A stretch of 14,151 nucleotides of DNA from Thermoplasmata archaeon (GTDB lineage: Archaea; Thermoplasmatota; Thermoplasmata; UBA184), in contig DAHVAA010000017.1 in the NCBI GenBank assembly GCA_027314845.1, forward strand, positions 1 through 14,151. Reading direction: 5' to 3'. Numbering within the stretch: the stretch's first letter is position 1; each line of letters begins with the position of its first letter. Positions 1 to 8,182 of the stretch are shown piece after piece. The notes under the pieces are model-generated. The model worked only from the letters and a program-made list of their open reading frames with translations. It did not search any database and was not told the origin of the DNA. The translations under genes were made by a program, and so were the position numbers.

Positions 1-278
1 GTGGGCGTCAGGACGAGCGCGAGGATGCGACCGGTAGGCTGGTCGAGCAGCCGCTCCAGGGTCGGAAGCAGGAACGCCGCGGTCTTGCCGGTCCCGGTCT
101 GGGCCGTCGCGACGACGTCCCGACCGAGGACGGCCTCCGGGATCGTCCGCTGCTGGATCGGCGTCGGAACGTGGTACCCGATCTCCCGCACGCCCTGGCG
201 GAGCTTCGGGTGGAGGGGAAGGTGTTCGAAGGTGCCGGTAGACTCGTCGCCGTCGCGGGGGCTCTCGGGGTCGCTCAT
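1..278 (-). CDS. DEAD-box ATP-dependent RNA helicase, N-terminal part (runs off window)
   Basis: This is the first 92 codons of a superfamily 2 RNA helicase, read on the minus strand from an ATG whose first base is 278. Seen in the sequence: a short acidic leader (MSDPESPRDGDEST), an isolated aromatic followed by the Q motif (GYHVPTPIQ, about residues 34-42), and Walker A motif I (ATAQTGTGKTAAF, about 57-69). The reading frame is then open to the window edge at LVLTP, the start of motif Ia. By family knowledge the protein unwinds or remodels RNA using ATP, usually in ribosome assembly or mRNA turnover. The DEAD box, motif III and the whole second RecA domain lie outside the window, so the exact paralogue cannot be named. 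The gene is divergent from the surface-protein gene, with a roughly 240-nt gap. Confidence 0.9.
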   Translation of the reverse strand, partial: MSDPESPRDGDESTGTFEHLPLHPKLRQGVREIGYHVPTPIQQRTIPEAVLGRDVVATAQTGTGKTAAFLLPTLERLLDQPTGRILALVLTP

Positions 279-518
279 TGGCTCGTCAACACCCCGAATC
301 GCGCAATCGAAAGGGGTCCGTCGCGTTTTTGGACACGCTCCCCACGCTTAAGACGCTTGGCCGAGAGGGACGGCCGAGGGAAGCCCCGTCCCGGTCGGCA
401 GCCTCCTTCGCCCTCGGTAGGGCGCGAGCCATAGTGCACGGCCCCAGGCCCGGGAGAGAGGCTAAGTGAGGTCATGGCGTCGGTACATCTTCCGCGCATC
501 GGACCCACCGCGTGTCGC
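279..518. other. Divergent intergenic region between helicase and surface-protein gene
   Basis: I see no gene here. Two weak AT-richer spots may be promoter elements. CCAAAAACG on the minus strand (about 326-334) would start a helicase transcript roughly 25 nt in front of its ATG. CCATAGTG on the plus strand (429-436) would start a transcript near 458, ahead of the surface-protein gene. Neither is a strong archaeal TATA box. A GTGAGGT at 466-472 resembles a Shine-Dalgarno sequence but lies only one base from the ATG at 474, too close to serve it. Confidence 0.35.
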
Positions 519-2894
519 ATGCTGGAGTACCGCACGATCCGAAGATCCTGGCCGCTGGTCGCAGCGCTGATCCTGGCCACGATGTCGGCCAGCGGGGGGC
601 TGGCCGCCGGAGTCGGTCCTTCCCTCCACGTGAACCTCGCGGCCGCCGGCGACGGCGCACCCCTGGCTCCGCGTTGTCCTGGCACATCCACGAACGTTAG
701 CCCCTGTGGAACGATTCCGGCCGGCGATTCGACCGTGGGGGCGCGATGGTGGAACACCACCGGCGTGGTCAGTGATCTTCCTGCCACCGACGGCCGAATC
801 CAGGCGATCTACGATCAGCGGGACCGGGAGGTCCTGCTCACCGACGCGATCGCCGGGAACCTTACCACGTGGACCTACGCGGACTACCAGTTCTCCGAGA
901 TCCACCCGCTTCTTTCCCCGAGCGGGGTTGAAGGCAGCCTTGGCTACGATGGGGCGGATGGCTACCCCCTGTTTCTTTCCTTCACGACCGACCCGGCGAC
1001 GACCTGGGCGTTCATCAACGGGAGTTGGACCGTGCGCCCCACCGCACATTCCCCGTCCGGATGGGCGGCCCAGGGCACGCTGGTCGATGACTGGGCCGAT
1101 GGGGTCGTCCTGCTCTACGCGTGGGGGACGAATCAGACCGGAAGCGGGGTCTGGGAGTACCTTTGGGAGTACGCCAACCAGGACTGGACCAACCTGACCC
1201 ACGCTGCACCGCCTCCCCAGGTGGTGGGAACCACGGTTGGAGTCCAGTACTCCGAGGCGATTGCCTACGACTCGACGGACGGCTATGTAGTGCTCTTCGG
1301 AGGACCCGGCGCGGCGGGCGGCGGCTCCACGTGGAAGTTCCTCGCGGGGCAATGGACCGAGGTCTGCAGCAGCTGCGGCCCGTTCGGGGGTGGGATCGCC
1401 TCCGGCAGCATTACGGACGACCCGGCGGACGGCTACCTTCTCGTCTTCGGAGCCGGGAACCGGACGATCAACGGCTGGGCGGGGGGGAACGCGACCTGGA
1501 CTTTCGCCTCGGGGGCGTGGGCGCAGGCCGTCACCCCCGTCGCCCCATCCTGGCGGTTCGGCGCCGAGATGACCTTCGACGGGCGAGACGCTCACGTCCT
1601 TCTGATCGGCGGGTTCTCGGTGCCCGACGCCCCCGGGGGCCACCCGTTCGCCCTTTCGGACATCTGGGAGTACGGGCAGTCCATCCCGGCGGCGTATCCG
1701 ATCACGTTCGAGGTTGCCCCCGCGGCCCCGGGAGGGGTCGGGTTCGCAGGTCAGACCTACTCGAACGGGACCCGGATCTACGTTCCGAACGGAACGTACC
1801 CGTTGGAGCCCGTCGTGAACCGCTCGGGGGGGAACTCCTCCTGGGTCCACTTTTCCGGCTGGACCGTCTCCGGCGGCCCGACCCTGCTCGGGGATAGGCT
1901 CATCGTCAACGGGAGCGGGGGCGTGGTCCTCGGCACTTTCGTTCCCTACCCGCGGGTGAGATTCCTGGAGGACGGCTGCGGACCGATCACGTTCAACGGA
2001 ACGCCGTACGCGAACGGGTCGTTCGGACAGTTCCTTCTCTCGGAGGGCCCGTTTGCCGTCTCCGCATCCGCGTGCACCGCGTACCAGTTCGTCGGCTGGC
2101 TCTCCACCGGCGGCGTATCGCTCGCCAATGGTTCGATGGAGACGGTCGTCACCGTTCTCGGCAACGGCACCCTGACGGCGGCCTACGGGAGGGTCGAGAA
2201 CGGGCCGGTGATCACGGCGTTCCTGGCGGAGCCCACGCAGTTCGCCCTGGGGGGAAGGACCCAGGTCTCGGTGACGGTCGCCGGGGGAGTCCCCCCCTAC
2301 CACTTCGCCTACCGGGGGCTTCCCGTCGGCTGCCCGAGCGTCGACCAGTCCGTCCTGCTCTGCATCCCCACGGTCACGGGTACCTTCCAGGTGACACTCT
2401 GGGCGAACGATTCGACCGGGGCGTACGCCCGGGGTTCGATGTCGTTCGAGGTTCTTCCCGTGACGGCCCTCCCCACGGTGACGGCCTTCTCCGCCACTCC
2501 GGACCCGGTGACGGCCGGCCAGCAGGTCACCTTCCTGGTCGACGTCGTCGGGGGAACCCCTCCCCTGTCCTACTACTACTCCGCTCTCCCCCCGGGATGC
2601 CGCTCCGTTGCGGCGCCCGCCCTCGTCTGTGCTCCTCTGCAGACCGGCACCTTCGCCGTGACGGTAACGGTGGCCGATGCCGCCGGACATGTGGCGTACG
2701 CGGGAGTCGGGCTCGCCGTGGTCAGCTCGGGCGGACCGCTCCTCCCATTGCCCGGAATCCTCGCCTCGCCCGCCGGGCTCCTCGGCCTGGGCACGATGGT
2801 CGGCGCCGCCACCGGTGTGAGCGTCGGGTGGCGGCGTCGGTCCCGGGCCACCGAGGAACCGGCGGCCACCGCGTCCCGGACCGGGGACCGCTAG
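519..2894 (+). CDS. Membrane-anchored surface protein with kelch-like propeller and Ig/PKD-like repeats
   Basis: This is a predicted secreted and cell-anchored protein. I chose the ATG at 519 because it gives a normal signal peptide: a basic RTIRRSW stretch, then a hydrophobic core at about residues 13-30. An in-frame ATG at 474 would add 15 residues with less typical codon use and cannot be excluded. Six kelch-like units of the form YD..DGY..LF.....TW.F..G.W begin near residues 97, 142, 188, 247, 297 and 351, suggesting a six- or seven-bladed beta-propeller. Two repeats with an F.GW core follow at about 395-560. Then come two Ig/PKD-like domains (about 565-650 and 654-740), each with a conserved Cys pair (LP.GC, and C.P..TGTF). 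A hydrophobic segment at about 741-770 and a basic tail (GWRRRSR) form the anchor. About 18 N-X-S/T sequons suggest N-glycosylation, and glycosyltransferase genes lie next door. The ligand or function is unknown. Confidence 0.85.
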   Translation: MLEYRTIRRSWPLVAALILATMSASGGLAAGVGPSLHVNLAAAGDGAPLAPRCPGTSTNVSPCGTIPAGDSTVGARWWNTTGVVSDLPATDGRIQAIYDQRDREVLLTDAIAGNLTTWTYADYQFSEIHPLLSPSGVEGSLGYDGADGYPLFLSFTTDPATTWAFINGSWTVRPTAHSPSGWAAQGTLVDDWADGVVLLYAWGTNQTGSGVWEYLWEYANQDWTNLTHAAPPPQVVGTTVGVQYSEAIAYDSTDGYVVLFGGPGAAGGGSTWKFLAGQWTEVCSSCGPFGGGIASGSITDDPADGYLLVFGAGNRTINGWAGGNATWTFASGAWAQAVTPVAPSWRFGAEMTFDGRDAHVLLIGGFSVPDAPGGHPFALSDIWEYGQSIPAAYPITFEVAPAAPGGVGFAGQTYSNGTRIYVPNGTYPLEPVVNRSGGNSSWVHFSGWTVSGGPTLLGDRLIVNGSGGVVLGTFVPYPRVRFLEDGCGPITFNGTPYANGSFGQFLLSEGPFAVSASACTAYQFVGWLSTGGVSLANGSMETVVTVLGNGTLTAAYGRVENGPVITAFLAEPTQFALGGRTQVSVTVAGGVPPYHFAYRGLPVGCPSVDQSVLLCIPTVTGTFQVTLWANDSTGAYARGSMSFEVLPVTALPTVTAFSATPDPVTAGQQVTFLVDVVGGTPPLSYYYSALPPGCRSVAAPALVCAPLQTGTFAVTVTVADAAGHVAYAGVGLAVVSSGGPLLPLPGILASPAGLLGLGTMVGAATGVSVGWRRRSRATEEPAATASRTGDR

Positions 2895-3847
2895 CCCAAG
2901 GGGCGGGGCGGGTTCTGGTCGATGGTCCGGTGGACCGGCGACCCGACCGACCAGCCGAAGTCCTTGGTCCCTTCCACCGGCTCCCACCCGAACAGGGGGG
3001 AGGGGGAGAGGACGCCTTCGGCCCCTGCCGAGACTCGCGCCGCCGCCTCGATCGCTCCGAAGACCGCGACCGCACCGAGAGTGGTCTGGCCCTGTTGGAC
3101 CGCCCCCCGGAGAGAGTTCCAGACGATGGTGGGAGAGGCCGTGGCGGGGCGCGCGTAGCCGCGGCGCACGTGGTCGCGAATGTGGCGGATCGTGCGAATG
3201 CGCTGGAGGAGCATCCCCCGCACGTTCGATGGGGGGAGGATGAAGACCAGGGCGCCCGGGACATAGGCCGCCCGATAACCCGACCGCTCGACCTGCTGCT
3301 GAAGCCCCGCGTCCTCGAGCCCCGAGTCGGCGGGCAATGAGATCGGTAGCCGACGGAATGCCTGGACAACGGTCGTCTTCGGTTGGCGGCGGCTCACGTG
3401 ATCGTGGATCGCCCACTCGGCCCGGCTCGCCCACCGCACGATGGGGCTCCGGCTCGGTCCCGGGACGATGCGGGGCCCCACGATCCCGACCTCCGGGTCG
3501 GAAAGGCCCTGCAGCAGCCGCTCCAGGCACGCCGGGTGCAGACGAACGTCGGCGTCGATGCGGACGACGACCGACCCGGTCGCCATGTGGATGAGCCGGT
3601 CCAGCGCCCGAAGGAGGCCGTCGCGCTCCCCGGAATCCACGGCGCGCACAACGCGCCAGAGATTCGAGTGGGAACGGACGATCTCGGCGGTCCGGTCGGT
3701 GCTGCCGGAGACATCCACCAGGACCTCGAGGATCTCGCCGCCGCTGAGCTGCGTCGAACGGAGGTCGGTCAGCAGGGCATCGATGTTCCGCTCTTCATTG
3801 TAGGCGGGGATGCAGACCGAGACGGTAGGGCCGCTGTGAGATGTCAT
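2891..3847 (-). CDS. Family 2 (GT-A fold) glycosyltransferase
   Basis: This 318-residue protein has the hallmarks of GT2 enzymes, which transfer a sugar from a nucleotide-sugar donor. An N-terminal nucleotide-binding motif, PAYNEE, lies at residues 14-19. A variant of the usual DDGSTD motif (VDVSGSTDRT) is at 44-53. The metal-binding DxD is IDADV at 97-101, and a candidate catalytic-base pair GLED is at 176-179. The C-terminal third carries basic and moderately hydrophobic stretches that could sit on the membrane, but I see no clear multi-pass domain. The gene converges on the surface-protein gene and its stop overlaps that stop by four bases in a shared CTAG. Its start, 361 nt from a divergent glycosyltransferase operon, fits a surface-glycan locus. 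The donor and acceptor cannot be read from sequence. The class assignment is secure; the partnership with its neighbours is inference. Confidence 0.92.
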   Translation of the reverse strand: MTSHSGPTVSVCIPAYNEERNIDALLTDLRSTQLSGGEILEVLVDVSGSTDRTAEIVRSHSNLWRVVRAVDSGERDGLLRALDRLIHMATGSVVVRIDADVRLHPACLERLLQGLSDPEVGIVGPRIVPGPSRSPIVRWASRAEWAIHDHVSRRQPKTTVVQAFRRLPISLPADSGLEDAGLQQQVERSGYRAAYVPGALVFILPPSNVRGMLLQRIRTIRHIRDHVRRGYARPATASPTIVWNSLRGAVQQGQTTLGAVAVFGAIEAAARVSAGAEGVLSPSPLFGWEPVEGTKDFGWSVGSPVHRTIDQNPPRPLG

Positions 3848-4208
3848 ATGGAGTACCCTACCGGGAAACCGACTTCTGGCGTTCCGCTATCGCGACGACC
3901 TTTGCTGGCAGGGGCGAATTAATAATGCTTGCCCTGAAAGTGCGTGCCTTGGTCGGGGCGCCGAGTAGGTTTCGCGGACCGCCGTGCATGCCTGGTGTCC
4001 CCATCGCAAGCCGATGTCGCGACCGTTGGAGGCGGGGAGCGGCAGTGTCGGCCCGCCGACTACATGCCGGTCGGCGCTACAAATAGCTCATGGAACAAGA
4101 TTGCGCCCCGTTGGGCGGTGGTCAGGGGCGGCGCGGGGCCGGGGTCCGCCGCGACGGCGCCGAGCCCGGTCCGCCCGAGGCACTAAATTCTGAGCCCTCC
4201 TCGGGGTC
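3848..4208. other. 361-nt gene-free region with two TATA-like boxes and two dyads
   Basis: No convincing coding region or tRNA is visible. ATTAATAAT at 3918-3926 is the most AT-rich spot and works as a TATA box in either direction. Leftward it would give the family 2 glycosyltransferase about 50 nt of leader; rightward, a start near 3947. An imperfect long-range stem pairs GCGCCGAGTAG (3958-3968) with CTAC (4060-4063) plus TCGGCGC (4071-4077). Inside it are the hairpin GTCGG-CCCG-CCGAC (4047-4060) and the palindrome GTCGCGAC (4016-4023); the 3' arm of that hairpin and the outer stem share base 4060. A second TATA-like box, CTACAAATAGC (4077-4087), is followed by a nested dyad at 4111-4178. 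Either block could be a small RNA or a leader. High GC makes chance stems common, so this is tentative. Confidence 0.3.
4182..4190 (+). promoter_or_regulatory. TATA-like box of the GT4 / GT-C operon
   Basis: The AT-rich ACTAAATTC stands out in a GC-rich context. Its centre is about 23-26 nt before the GTG codons at 4209 and 4212, so transcription would begin at or next to the start codon. That is the expected archaeal leaderless arrangement. No Shine-Dalgarno sequence precedes these codons, which agrees. Confidence 0.55.
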
Positions 4209-5444
4209 GTGGTGACCGGGCCTCCCGAGACGGACGAGGGCGGACCCGCGCCACGACGACTCCGCGTGACGGTGGTCACCCCGGTCTATCCGCCATCGGT
4301 CGGCGGTGCGGAGGCAGTACACTTCCAGGTCGCGCAGGCCCTCTCGCAGGTCGCGGACGTGACGGTGCTGACCGCCGACCTCAATGCGAGAGGGTCGGGG
4401 CCCGCACCCCCGTCGGACCCGCCGCTCGCGGCAGGGACCGGACCCAACGTGCGCTACCTTCCGTCGTACCGGATATTCGGTGAGCGCTGCATCCGGCCGC
4501 GGTGGCTCTGGAGGGCCCTCCGCGAGGCTCGACCGGACGTTCTGTGGACCAATGCCCCCTCGTTGACCGGGGATCTGGGCTCGGTCTTCGGGCGGCTGCA
4601 CGGGGTCCCGTGGCTGGCGGTCTATCATGGGGATCTGAGGGCGGACCGTCCCTACGCCCGGCCCTACGGTCGCTTCGAGACGCGCTGGCTTCGGGCCGCG
4701 GACGGGGTGTTCGTGTACACCGACACCTATGCGCGGCGGCTCGTCTCCCGCGGGCTCCGGTCCGAGCGCCTCCACGTGGTCCCACCCGGCCCGATGGTCG
4801 AGCCGGCCCTCGAACCGGTCTCGCGCGCGCCGCGAGAATCGTCCGGCCCGGATCCCGACCATCCGTTCCTGTTCGTCGGCGGTCTGGATTCTCCCCGCTC
4901 GTACAAGCGGCCCGAACTCTTCCTCCGGGCGCTCGCCCTCTTGCTGGCCCGCGGAGTAGCCGCCCCCGCGTGGATCGTGGGAGAGGGAGATCGGCGGCCC
5001 GCGCTCGAGGAGGAAGCCACCCGACTCGGGCTTAACGCCTCCGTTCGTTTCCGCGGTCGGTTGTCGGACCTCGAACTCGCCGAGTGCTACGCGTCCGCAT
5101 GGGCTCTCGTGCTTCCCTCCACGTCCACCGAGGGCTTCGGCATCGTCATCCTGGAGGCCTTGCGTGCGGGCTGCCCGGCCGTCGTCTCCCCCGCAATGCC
5201 ATCCGCGGAGCTGTTCGAATCCATGGGATGCGCGCGTGTCTTCCGACCGGAGTCCGTGGAAGGGCTGGCCGCCGCGCTCACCGTCCTGGCCTCCGGGAGC
5301 GAGCGGACCCGCCTCGCGCGGGCCGCCGCGGAGGCATCGTCCCGGTTCGGCTGGTCCGTCTCCCTTCCCCGGTTCGTGGGCCCGATCCTGGCCGCGGCGC
5401 ACCGGCACCGGGGAGCGCGGCGGTCGGGGGGGGCCGAGGGGTGA
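4209..5444 (+). CDS. Family 4 (GT-B fold) glycosyltransferase
   Basis: This 411-residue enzyme is a retaining GT-B glycosyltransferase. Seen: the N-terminal Rossmann start VTVVTPVYPPSVGGAE with its glycine-rich acceptor loop, an acceptor-side segment AVYHGDLR, and the start of the donor domain at FLFVGGLD (about residue 220). A basic YKRPE segment lies near 232. The classical E-x7-E donor motif is EGFGIVILE at 308-316. Two adjacent GTG codons (4209, 4212) can start it; the TATA-like box about 25 nt upstream favours a leaderless transcript from one of them. It leads an operon in which the next gene overlaps by GTGA at 5441-5444, implying translational coupling with the membrane protein downstream. 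A likely role is adding a sugar to a lipid-linked or surface glycan at the cytoplasmic face; the sugar is unknown. Confidence 0.93.
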   Translation: MVTGPPETDEGGPAPRRLRVTVVTPVYPPSVGGAEAVHFQVAQALSQVADVTVLTADLNARGSGPAPPSDPPLAAGTGPNVRYLPSYRIFGERCIRPRWLWRALREARPDVLWTNAPSLTGDLGSVFGRLHGVPWLAVYHGDLRADRPYARPYGRFETRWLRAADGVFVYTDTYARRLVSRGLRSERLHVVPPGPMVEPALEPVSRAPRESSGPDPDHPFLFVGGLDSPRSYKRPELFLRALALLLARGVAAPAWIVGEGDRRPALEEEATRLGLNASVRFRGRLSDLELAECYASAWALVLPSTSTEGFGIVILEALRAGCPAVVSPAMPSAELFESMGCARVFRPESVEGLAAALTVLASGSERTRLARAAAEASSRFGWSVSLPRFVGPILAAAHRHRGARRSGGAEG

Positions 5445-6934
5445 CCCGGTCCCCGGCGGCCGTGACCGCAGGTGCCGCCGGCCGCCTCCCTGTCGAACTG
5501 GGGCGATGGATCGGATGGGCGAGGTCGCTCGTTCGGGACCCGGGCTACCGTCGGCTGCGGTGGGTGCTCCTCATCGGGCTGCTGGTACGATTCGTCCTTG
5601 CCCCTCTCACCTCATGGACCGTCGATACCGACGGGTTCGTTCTCGGTGATCTTCAACTCCTGTACACGGGCGACCCGTACACCTCCGGTCTGTTCTTCAA
5701 CCCCCCCTTTGGGCCAGTGCTCGAGGCCCCGTTCGTCGTCCTCGCGCTCCTCCTCTCCGGTGGCCAGCCGCTCCTCGTCCTCGTGGCCACCATCGGACCC
5801 GCGACCTCCGTCACGGGCATCTCCCCGCTCCTCCCCACCGCGGCGGCGCTGCTGGCGGTCAAAGTCCCCCTGTTCGCGGGGGATGTTGCGGTCGCCCTCA
5901 CCCTCCGGTGGATCGGCTTGCCCCGCTACGGGGCGCGGAACGCCGACCTCCTTGCCGCCGTGTGGCTGCTCAACCCGCTGGTCCTGTGGGTCTCGGCCGT
6001 CCACGGCGAGGCCGACACCTTCGCCGCACTCTTCATGATCCTCGCGCTGGCCGCCGGCGCCCAGCGTCGGTTCGTTCCGGCCGGCGTCCTCTTGGCCCTT
6101 GGCGTCTTCACGAAGGCCTACCCGCTGGTCCTGCTCCCGCTTTTGGCCGTGCTCGCATGGCAGAGCACCGCGCGCGGGTCGGGTGGTTGGGAGCGGGCGA
6201 AGCCGCTCGGACGGCTCGCGTTCGGTCTTGGGATCGGGTCGCTGCCGTTTCTTGCGTGGGTCGCTCCGATGGTCTCGGTCCTCACCGCCAGCGGCGGGTC
6301 GGTCTCCTACGGTGGACTGAGCCCGCTCATCATCTACAACGTGGCCGTGCCGAAGGCGTTCGGGTCGCTGGCGTTCCTGCAGGGGGTGGGCCTCGCGCCC
6401 TACCTTCTCGATACGTTCCGGGGAATGGCGATCGTCGCGGTCGCCGGGGCACCCCTCCTGCTGTGGAGATGGCAGGACCGGGGGGGTAGGGCGGGCGGAG
6501 CCGATGGTATGGCGATGCTGGCGACCCTGGCCGTCTGGCCCGTCGTCGGCGTCCTGCTTTCGGACTCGGTTCCCGAGTCCGAGAACATGGTCGGTCTGCT
6601 CGCGCTGCTGCTGGTCGCCCTCCCCGTGCTCGGCCGGCACGGTGCGGCGGCGTACGGCCTGATCTCCTCCGCCGCGTTCGCGCTGTACATGACGCTCCTC
6701 TCTCCGGCCGCGTTCTTCTATCCGGCCGCGGCGTACGTCGGCCCCGGCGCGGTCGCGTGGGTGAACGGGATCGTGATCGGCTACGTGCGGGGCCAGGGCA
6801 TCGTTTCCCAGGGGTTCACCTGGCTTCTCTGCGGTCTCGTCGGGGGCGGCACGCTTCTGGTCCTATGGGTCCTCTCCGCGCTTCGCGCCTTCGCGCGACA
6901 GTCGGGTCGTGCGGAAGACGGGGGGTCCGGATGA
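5441..6934 (+). CDS. Polytopic membrane protein, GT-C-like glycosyltransferase
   Basis: This is a 497-residue integral membrane protein with roughly 10-12 hydrophobic segments. The first is near residue 43 (VLLIGLLVRFVLAPL). The long first loop carries acidic residues in DTDGF, then GDPYTSG and NPPFGPVLEAP, the arrangement seen in GT-C enzymes that use a polyprenyl-phosphate sugar and act on the outer face. A second loop, HGEADTF, and the FTKAYPLVLLP helix also resemble bacterial and archaeal GT-C or GT87-like mannosyltransferases. I start it at the GTG at 5441 overlapping the previous stop. The frame is open back to 5084, but that extension lies inside the glycosyltransferase gene. It overlaps the next gene by ATGA at 6931-6934. 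The family is inferred from topology and loop motifs; a flippase or polymerase is the main alternative. Confidence 0.75.
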   Translation: MTRSPAAVTAGAAGRLPVELGRWIGWARSLVRDPGYRRLRWVLLIGLLVRFVLAPLTSWTVDTDGFVLGDLQLLYTGDPYTSGLFFNPPFGPVLEAPFVVLALLLSGGQPLLVLVATIGPATSVTGISPLLPTAAALLAVKVPLFAGDVAVALTLRWIGLPRYGARNADLLAAVWLLNPLVLWVSAVHGEADTFAALFMILALAAGAQRRFVPAGVLLALGVFTKAYPLVLLPLLAVLAWQSTARGSGGWERAKPLGRLAFGLGIGSLPFLAWVAPMVSVLTASGGSVSYGGLSPLIIYNVAVPKAFGSLAFLQGVGLAPYLLDTFRGMAIVAVAGAPLLLWRWQDRGGRAGGADGMAMLATLAVWPVVGVLLSDSVPESENMVGLLALLLVALPVLGRHGAAAYGLISSAAFALYMTLLSPAAFFYPAAAYVGPGAVAWVNGIVIGYVRGQGIVSQGFTWLLCGLVGGGTLLVLWVLSALRAFARQSGRAEDGGSG

Positions 6935-8127
6935 TCGGGAGGCGGTCGTGGCGGCACCCCGTCCGTTGGAGCGCGGCCAGCGCGCTCCTCGCGGTGTTCG
7001 TGGGCCTGATCCTTATCGAAGCCGGCCTTTTCGCCGTCACCCAGCGTCGCCCGGCGCTGGACGTATCGGTCGCCACCGAGGTCAGCGGTCCGCGAACGAC
7101 CGTGACCTTCTCGCTGGGGGCGGGCCCGTTGCCGATCGGCGTGCATCTCGCCGTCCTACCGGGGACCGCCGAGCCGCTGCGGGACCCGGCCGTACTCTAC
7201 TTCGCGGACCCGGCGTACCCCTCCCTCTACGCGTCGCCGGCGGATGTCTACGGCATGGGCGTCCGCATCGGGACGTACTTTCCCCTCATGGGGTCGCACG
7301 ATTACATCGTGTTCGTCAACAGCGAGGACCTTCCCGCCATGCTGGCCCGCCATCCCTACGGCACCCTCGTCATCGCCGGTGGAGGGGTCATTCCGGATTA
7401 TGTGTACTCCCCGATCTCGAGCCTGCTGCGGAGCTGGGTCGAGGGAGGCGGCACCCTCGTGTGGGCCGGCGGACCCCTCGCCTACTCCTCCGGACATGTC
7501 TCGAAGGCGACGGGACAGTTCGTCTACAACAGCCTGCAGTGGGCCGGCCAGACCGACCTGCTCGGCTTCCCGCTGTGCGACCCGGTGGACCTCGCCTCGA
7601 TCAACGGGACGAGCTCGCTCACGCTGTCCGCCTCCGAGCCGAGTCCGCTGGGGGCGGCGCTGGGGATCGGCTACCAGGGAACGCCCGCCGGAGCCAATAC
7701 TTCCGAGGTGACCGCCCACGGAGGTACGGTCCTCGGCTACGCCACTCCCTCCTCGGGCGGCGCTGCCTCACGGACCTCGCTCGCCTACCTCCCGCTCGGG
7801 TCCGGGGCCGTCTACTACTTCGGGGGTGCGATCTTCCAGGGCGGTCTGGGCTATGTGCCCCAGGCGTCGGTGAACCTGACCCTCGACATCGCCCTCCTCC
7901 TGACCCTGAACTACCGACCGACGCTCGGCCCGTCGGCCTTTGCCAATATCGGTCTCGGCCCCCTTCAGAGCCGCTCGGTGGCGCTGACGGTGAACGGCTC
8001 CTCCGGGGGGTTGATCGCCTTCGTGCGCAGCGCGCTCCAGGGCGGGCTTGAGTACTTCTGGTCGGGGACGCTCGACCCCCCGGTGCCTCTCGCGGTCGCC
8101 AGAGGCTCTCCGAGCGAGGTCGGGTAG
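6931..8127 (+). CDS. Membrane-anchored extracytoplasmic protein with amidotransferase-like core
   Basis: This 398-residue protein begins with a basic stretch (MIGRRSWRHPVRW) and one hydrophobic helix at about residues 14-35. The rest is hydrophilic and carries four N-X-S/T sequons, so it is probably anchored with its body outside. A central alpha/beta stretch at about 125-190 (DYIVFVNSEDLP, then LVIAGGGVIPDY, then WVEGGGTLVWAGG) resembles the class I glutamine-amidotransferase or ThuA-like fold. The nucleophile Cys expected after the strand is not evident, which suggests binding rather than amidotransfer. The C-terminal part is beta-rich (about 345-395), with no second membrane helix. It is the last gene of the three-gene glycosyltransferase operon, joined by ATGA, so a role in export, binding or modification of the glycan is likely. 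I cannot name the family. Confidence 0.7.
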   Translation: MIGRRSWRHPVRWSAASALLAVFVGLILIEAGLFAVTQRRPALDVSVATEVSGPRTTVTFSLGAGPLPIGVHLAVLPGTAEPLRDPAVLYFADPAYPSLYASPADVYGMGVRIGTYFPLMGSHDYIVFVNSEDLPAMLARHPYGTLVIAGGGVIPDYVYSPISSLLRSWVEGGGTLVWAGGPLAYSSGHVSKATGQFVYNSLQWAGQTDLLGFPLCDPVDLASINGTSSLTLSASEPSPLGAALGIGYQGTPAGANTSEVTAHGGTVLGYATPSSGGAASRTSLAYLPLGSGAVYYFGGAIFQGGLGYVPQASVNLTLDIALLLTLNYRPTLGPSAFANIGLGPLQSRSVALTVNGSSGGLIAFVRSALQGGLEYFWSGTLDPPVPLAVARGSPSEVG

Positions 8128-8141
8128 GCCGTTCCGGCTCG

Positions 8142-8169
8142 CCGCGGGGCTCGCGGCCAGCCCGCGCGG
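8142..8169. terminator. Stem-loop between convergent genes
   Basis: CCGCGGGGCT (8142-8151) pairs with AGCCC-CGCGG (8159-8163 and 8165-8169, with 8164 bulged), giving a ten-pair GC-rich stem and a seven-base loop. It sits in the 55-nt gap between the stops of the plus-strand operon and the minus-strand methyltransferase. There is no T-tract after it on either strand, so it is not a classical archaeal or intrinsic terminator. It may act as a 3' end barrier for both transcripts. Confidence 0.35.
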
Positions 8170-8182
8170 GTTCGCCCTCCCG

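Noticed and set aside
462..3530. 1022-codon open frame on the minus strand
   Set aside because: It is antisense to the surface-protein gene, Arg/Pro/Gly-rich and without domains; the opposite strand encodes a clear repeat protein.
4104..4187. Possible tRNA or H/ACA RNA
   Set aside because: The nested stem lacks a seven-pair acceptor, a T-loop sequence or a 3' ACA, so neither class fits.
4122..5408. 428-codon open frame on the minus strand
   Set aside because: It is antisense to the family 4 glycosyltransferase, whose E-x7-E motif and Rossmann start are intact.
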